Shown here piece by piece: positions 39,812 through 44,053 of a stretch of 44,053 nt of DNA. The stretch is from Thermoanaerobaculia bacterium (GTDB taxonomy: Bacteria; Acidobacteriota; Thermoanaerobaculia; Thermoanaerobaculales; Sulfomarinibacteraceae), in NCBI GenBank assembly GCA_027067575.1, contig JAMOVQ010000081.1:1-44053 (forward strand), in the 5' to 3' direction. The position numbers were made by a program, and so were the translations under genes. The notes under the pieces were generated by a model. That model was not told where the DNA came from, did no database searches, and saw only the letters and a program-made list of their open reading frames with translations. Numbering within the stretch: the stretch's first letter is position 1; every line of letters starts with the position of its first letter.

Positions 39812-39947
39812 CGAACCGGCGGCCGGCCCCCGCGCTTCGCGCGGGCTGCGCGCCTCGCCCGTGTGTCCCGGTGGGAGCGAGCTCCCCCCGGTTCGCCCGT
39901 GCGACGCGCTGGCGCCGCCTGCGGCGTCGCTGCCGGCCGCCGGTTCG
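39812..39947 (-). repeat. Dispersed GC-rich repeat with perfect terminal inverted repeats
   Basis: The element is bounded by CGAACCGGCGGCCGG (39812-39826) and its exact reverse complement (39933-39947), 15 bp. It contains the CCCGCGC-TTC-GCGCGGG palindrome. The reverse complement of its first 36 bases is identical to 22999-23034. Size (136 bp), terminal repeats and copies elsewhere are those of a MITE-like element. It lies between the radical SAM gene and the str operon. Confidence 0.75.
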
Positions 39948-39960
39948 CCCCGCGCCTTGC

Positions 39961-40180
39961 CGGACTTCCACGGACTGGGTGTGCTTCCACGGTTGGGTGT
40001 GTCGGGGGGGCGTGTCTTCCTCGCTTCTCGCCCTGGATCGAATCCGGCCGGACACGCGCTTCAACCCCCCGAAACCGGTGGGTCCGAGTTCTCCATGGGG
40101 TGTGTCCGGTCCCAGATCCCTTCCAATACCCGCTCACCCCACCACTTACCGGCAGCCCAACGGCCTCTCTGCCTGGGGTG
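39961..40180. other. Intergenic stretch upstream of the str promoter
   Basis: I see no gene in this stretch. It separates the repeat from the ribosomal-protein promoter and could contain upstream regulatory sequence. Confidence 0.4.
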
Positions 40181-40209
40181 TTGACACAGGGGGTTCGAGG
40201 GGGTATTCT
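40181..40209 (+). promoter_or_regulatory. Promoter of the str operon
   Basis: TTGACA (40181-40186) and TATTCT (40204-40209) are 17 bp apart. The leader to rpsL is about 89 nt and might carry autoregulatory structure, though I could not identify an S7 site. Confidence 0.8.
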
Positions 40210-40304
40210 TCCGCGGCCCTTGCGTCAGCGGGGCTTCATCCCGAAAACGAGGTCGGGGGGATCTTCTTCCCCGGCCGTTCGTGCGGACGAAACGAGGAGA
40301 GCGT

Positions 40305-40679
40305 ATGCCGACGATTGCGCAGCTGGTCCGGAAGGGACGCAAGAAGGTGGTCGAGAAGACCAAGAGCCCGGCGCTGCAGGCGTGCCCGCAGCGGCGCGGT
40401 GTCTGCACCCGCGTGTTCACCACCACGCCGAAGAAGCCGAACTCGGCGCTCCGGAAGGTGGCCCGTGTGCGTCTGACCAACGGGATCGAGGTCACGGCCT
40501 ACATCCCGGGCGAGGGGCACAACCTGCAGGAGCACTCGCAGGTGATGATCCGCGGCGGCCGCGTCAAGGACCTGCCCGGCGTGCGCTACCACATCATTCG
40601 CGGGACCATGGACTGCCAGGGTGTCGAGGGACGGCGCCAGCAGCGGTCCAAGTACGGTGCCAAGCGGCCGAAGAACTAG
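40305..40679 (+). CDS. rpsL: 30S ribosomal protein S12
   Basis: The 124-residue protein sits at the decoding centre of the 30S subunit. [38 protein letters not shown] (with K43 and K44 intact, the usual streptomycin-sensitive form) and [10 protein letters not shown] are all as expected. The ATG at 40305 has GAGGAG upstream; the frame extends upstream without homology. It is the first gene of the str operon and lies 12 bp before rpsG. Confidence 0.98.
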   Translation: MPTIAQLVRKGRKKVVEKTKSPALQACPQRRGVCTRVFTTTPKKPNSALRKVARVRLTNGIEVTAYIPGEGHNLQEHSQVMIRGGRVKDLPGVRYHIIRGTMDCQGVEGRRQQRSKYGAKRPKN

Positions 40680-40691
40680 GGAGAAAGAGCC

Positions 40692-41162
40692 ATGCCGCGT
40701 CGAGGAGTCGTCGTTCGTCGAGAGATCCTGCCGGATCCGGTCTACAACTCGCAGCTCGTGACCAAGTTCATCAACTCGGTCATGAAGGAGGGGAAGAAGA
40801 CCACGGCGGAGCGGATCTTCTACGGGGCGCTCGACCTGATCGGCGAGCGGACCGGCGACGATCCCCTCAAGATCTTCAAGCGCGCCGTGGAGAACGCCAA
40901 GCCGCAGGTGGAGGTCAAGTCCCGCCGGGTGGGCGGCTCGACCTACCAGGTGCCCGTGGAGGTCCGCCCGGAGCGGCAGCTCTCCCTGGCGCTGCGCTGG
41001 CTGATCGGCTACGCGCAGCAGCGACACGAGAGGACGATGAAGGAGAAGCTCGCGGGCGAGCTTCTCGACGCGGCGAACAACAGGGGCGGGGCCATCAAGA
41101 AGCGCGACGACACGCACCGGATGGCCGAGGCCAACAAGGCCTTCGCCCACTACAGGTGGTGA
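40692..41162 (+). CDS. rpsG: 30S ribosomal protein S7
   Basis: The 156-residue protein starts the assembly of the 30S head by binding the 3' domain of 16S r[53 protein letters not shown] and [20 protein letters not shown] are complete and of normal length. A GAGAAAGAG site precedes the ATG. In Escherichia coli S7 represses its own operon; no such site could be recognised here. Confidence 0.98.
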   Translation: MPRRGVVVRREILPDPVYNSQLVTKFINSVMKEGKKTTAERIFYGALDLIGERTGDDPLKIFKRAVENAKPQVEVKSRRVGGSTYQVPVEVRPERQLSLALRWLIGYAQQRHERTMKEKLAGELLDAANNRGGAIKKRDDTHRMAEANKAFAHYRW

Positions 41163-41213
41163 GGTCGAGGAAACCAAGAGACGTCGGAAGCTTCGAAGGA
41201 GATCTTTGAAAAA

Positions 41214-43301
<2,088 letters not shown>

Positions 43302-43314
43302 ACGGGAGGCAAGG

Positions 43315-44053
<739 letters not shown>

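Overview
The window is high-GC DNA from a diderm bacterium. It carries an outer-membrane beta-barrel gene, a Wza/Wzc-type polysaccharide exporter, a monofunctional murein glycosyltransferase and many Sec signal peptides. Promoters are sigma-70-like (TTGACA/TATAAT types), and several genes instead show a bare TANNNT box 6-7 nt before the start codon, which suggests leaderless mRNAs. The mix of genes (PhaR, TrpB2, formate-tetrahydrofolate ligase, large families of secreted proteins of unknown function) would suit Acidobacteriota or a neighbouring high-GC phylum. That placement is inference; rpsL, rpsG, fusA and tuf at the right end are good markers to test it.

Layout. 1-1218: the N-terminus of a membrane protein leaving the window, then a repeat-rich stretch (two inverted-repeat elements, a hexanucleotide array, a broken four-helix-bundle gene). 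1219-5593: trpB2, mtgA, a YkgJ-type cluster-binding protein, fhs. 5625-7821: a polyhydroxyalkanoate (PHA) module with its own promoter (phaR, a phasin-like gene, a patatin-like lipase). 7904-11164: a secreted protein, a TetR regulator, tadA, two tRNA-Ser genes, SRP RNA, an OsmC protein and a chalcone-isomerase-like protein. 11242-17102: an exopolysaccharide export module (glycosyltransferase, outer-membrane barrel, Wza-like exporter, Wzc-like tyrosine kinase) followed by a small secreted protein. 17167-22687: a DUF1858 protein, an operon of 3-hydroxyacyl-CoA dehydrogenase, enoyl-CoA hydratase, DUF47 and PiT phosphate permease, then rlmN and tRNA-Gln.

23144-35974 is the most unusual part: one promoter, eight tightly packed genes and a closing hairpin. 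All eight products have signal peptides and none has a lipobox. Four of them (607, 588, 700 and 844 aa) are clear paralogues with an N-terminal WYYLP/GGG-HFL module and a C-terminal module containing DP-F-QRE and RKR motifs. Two more (485 and 344 aa) are remote members. The first two genes encode a beta-sandwich-like protein and a double IPT/TIG-like protein. I recognise no described system with this make-up and suggest it builds a secreted or surface assembly.

35975-39947: a gap with a repeat copy, a second patatin-like protein, an SDR dehydrogenase, recO, a radical SAM protein and a MITE-like repeat. 40181-44053: the str operon (rpsL, rpsG, fusA, tuf), with a marked change of codon use at tuf. 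A dispersed GC-rich repeat occurs at least four times in gaps between genes.
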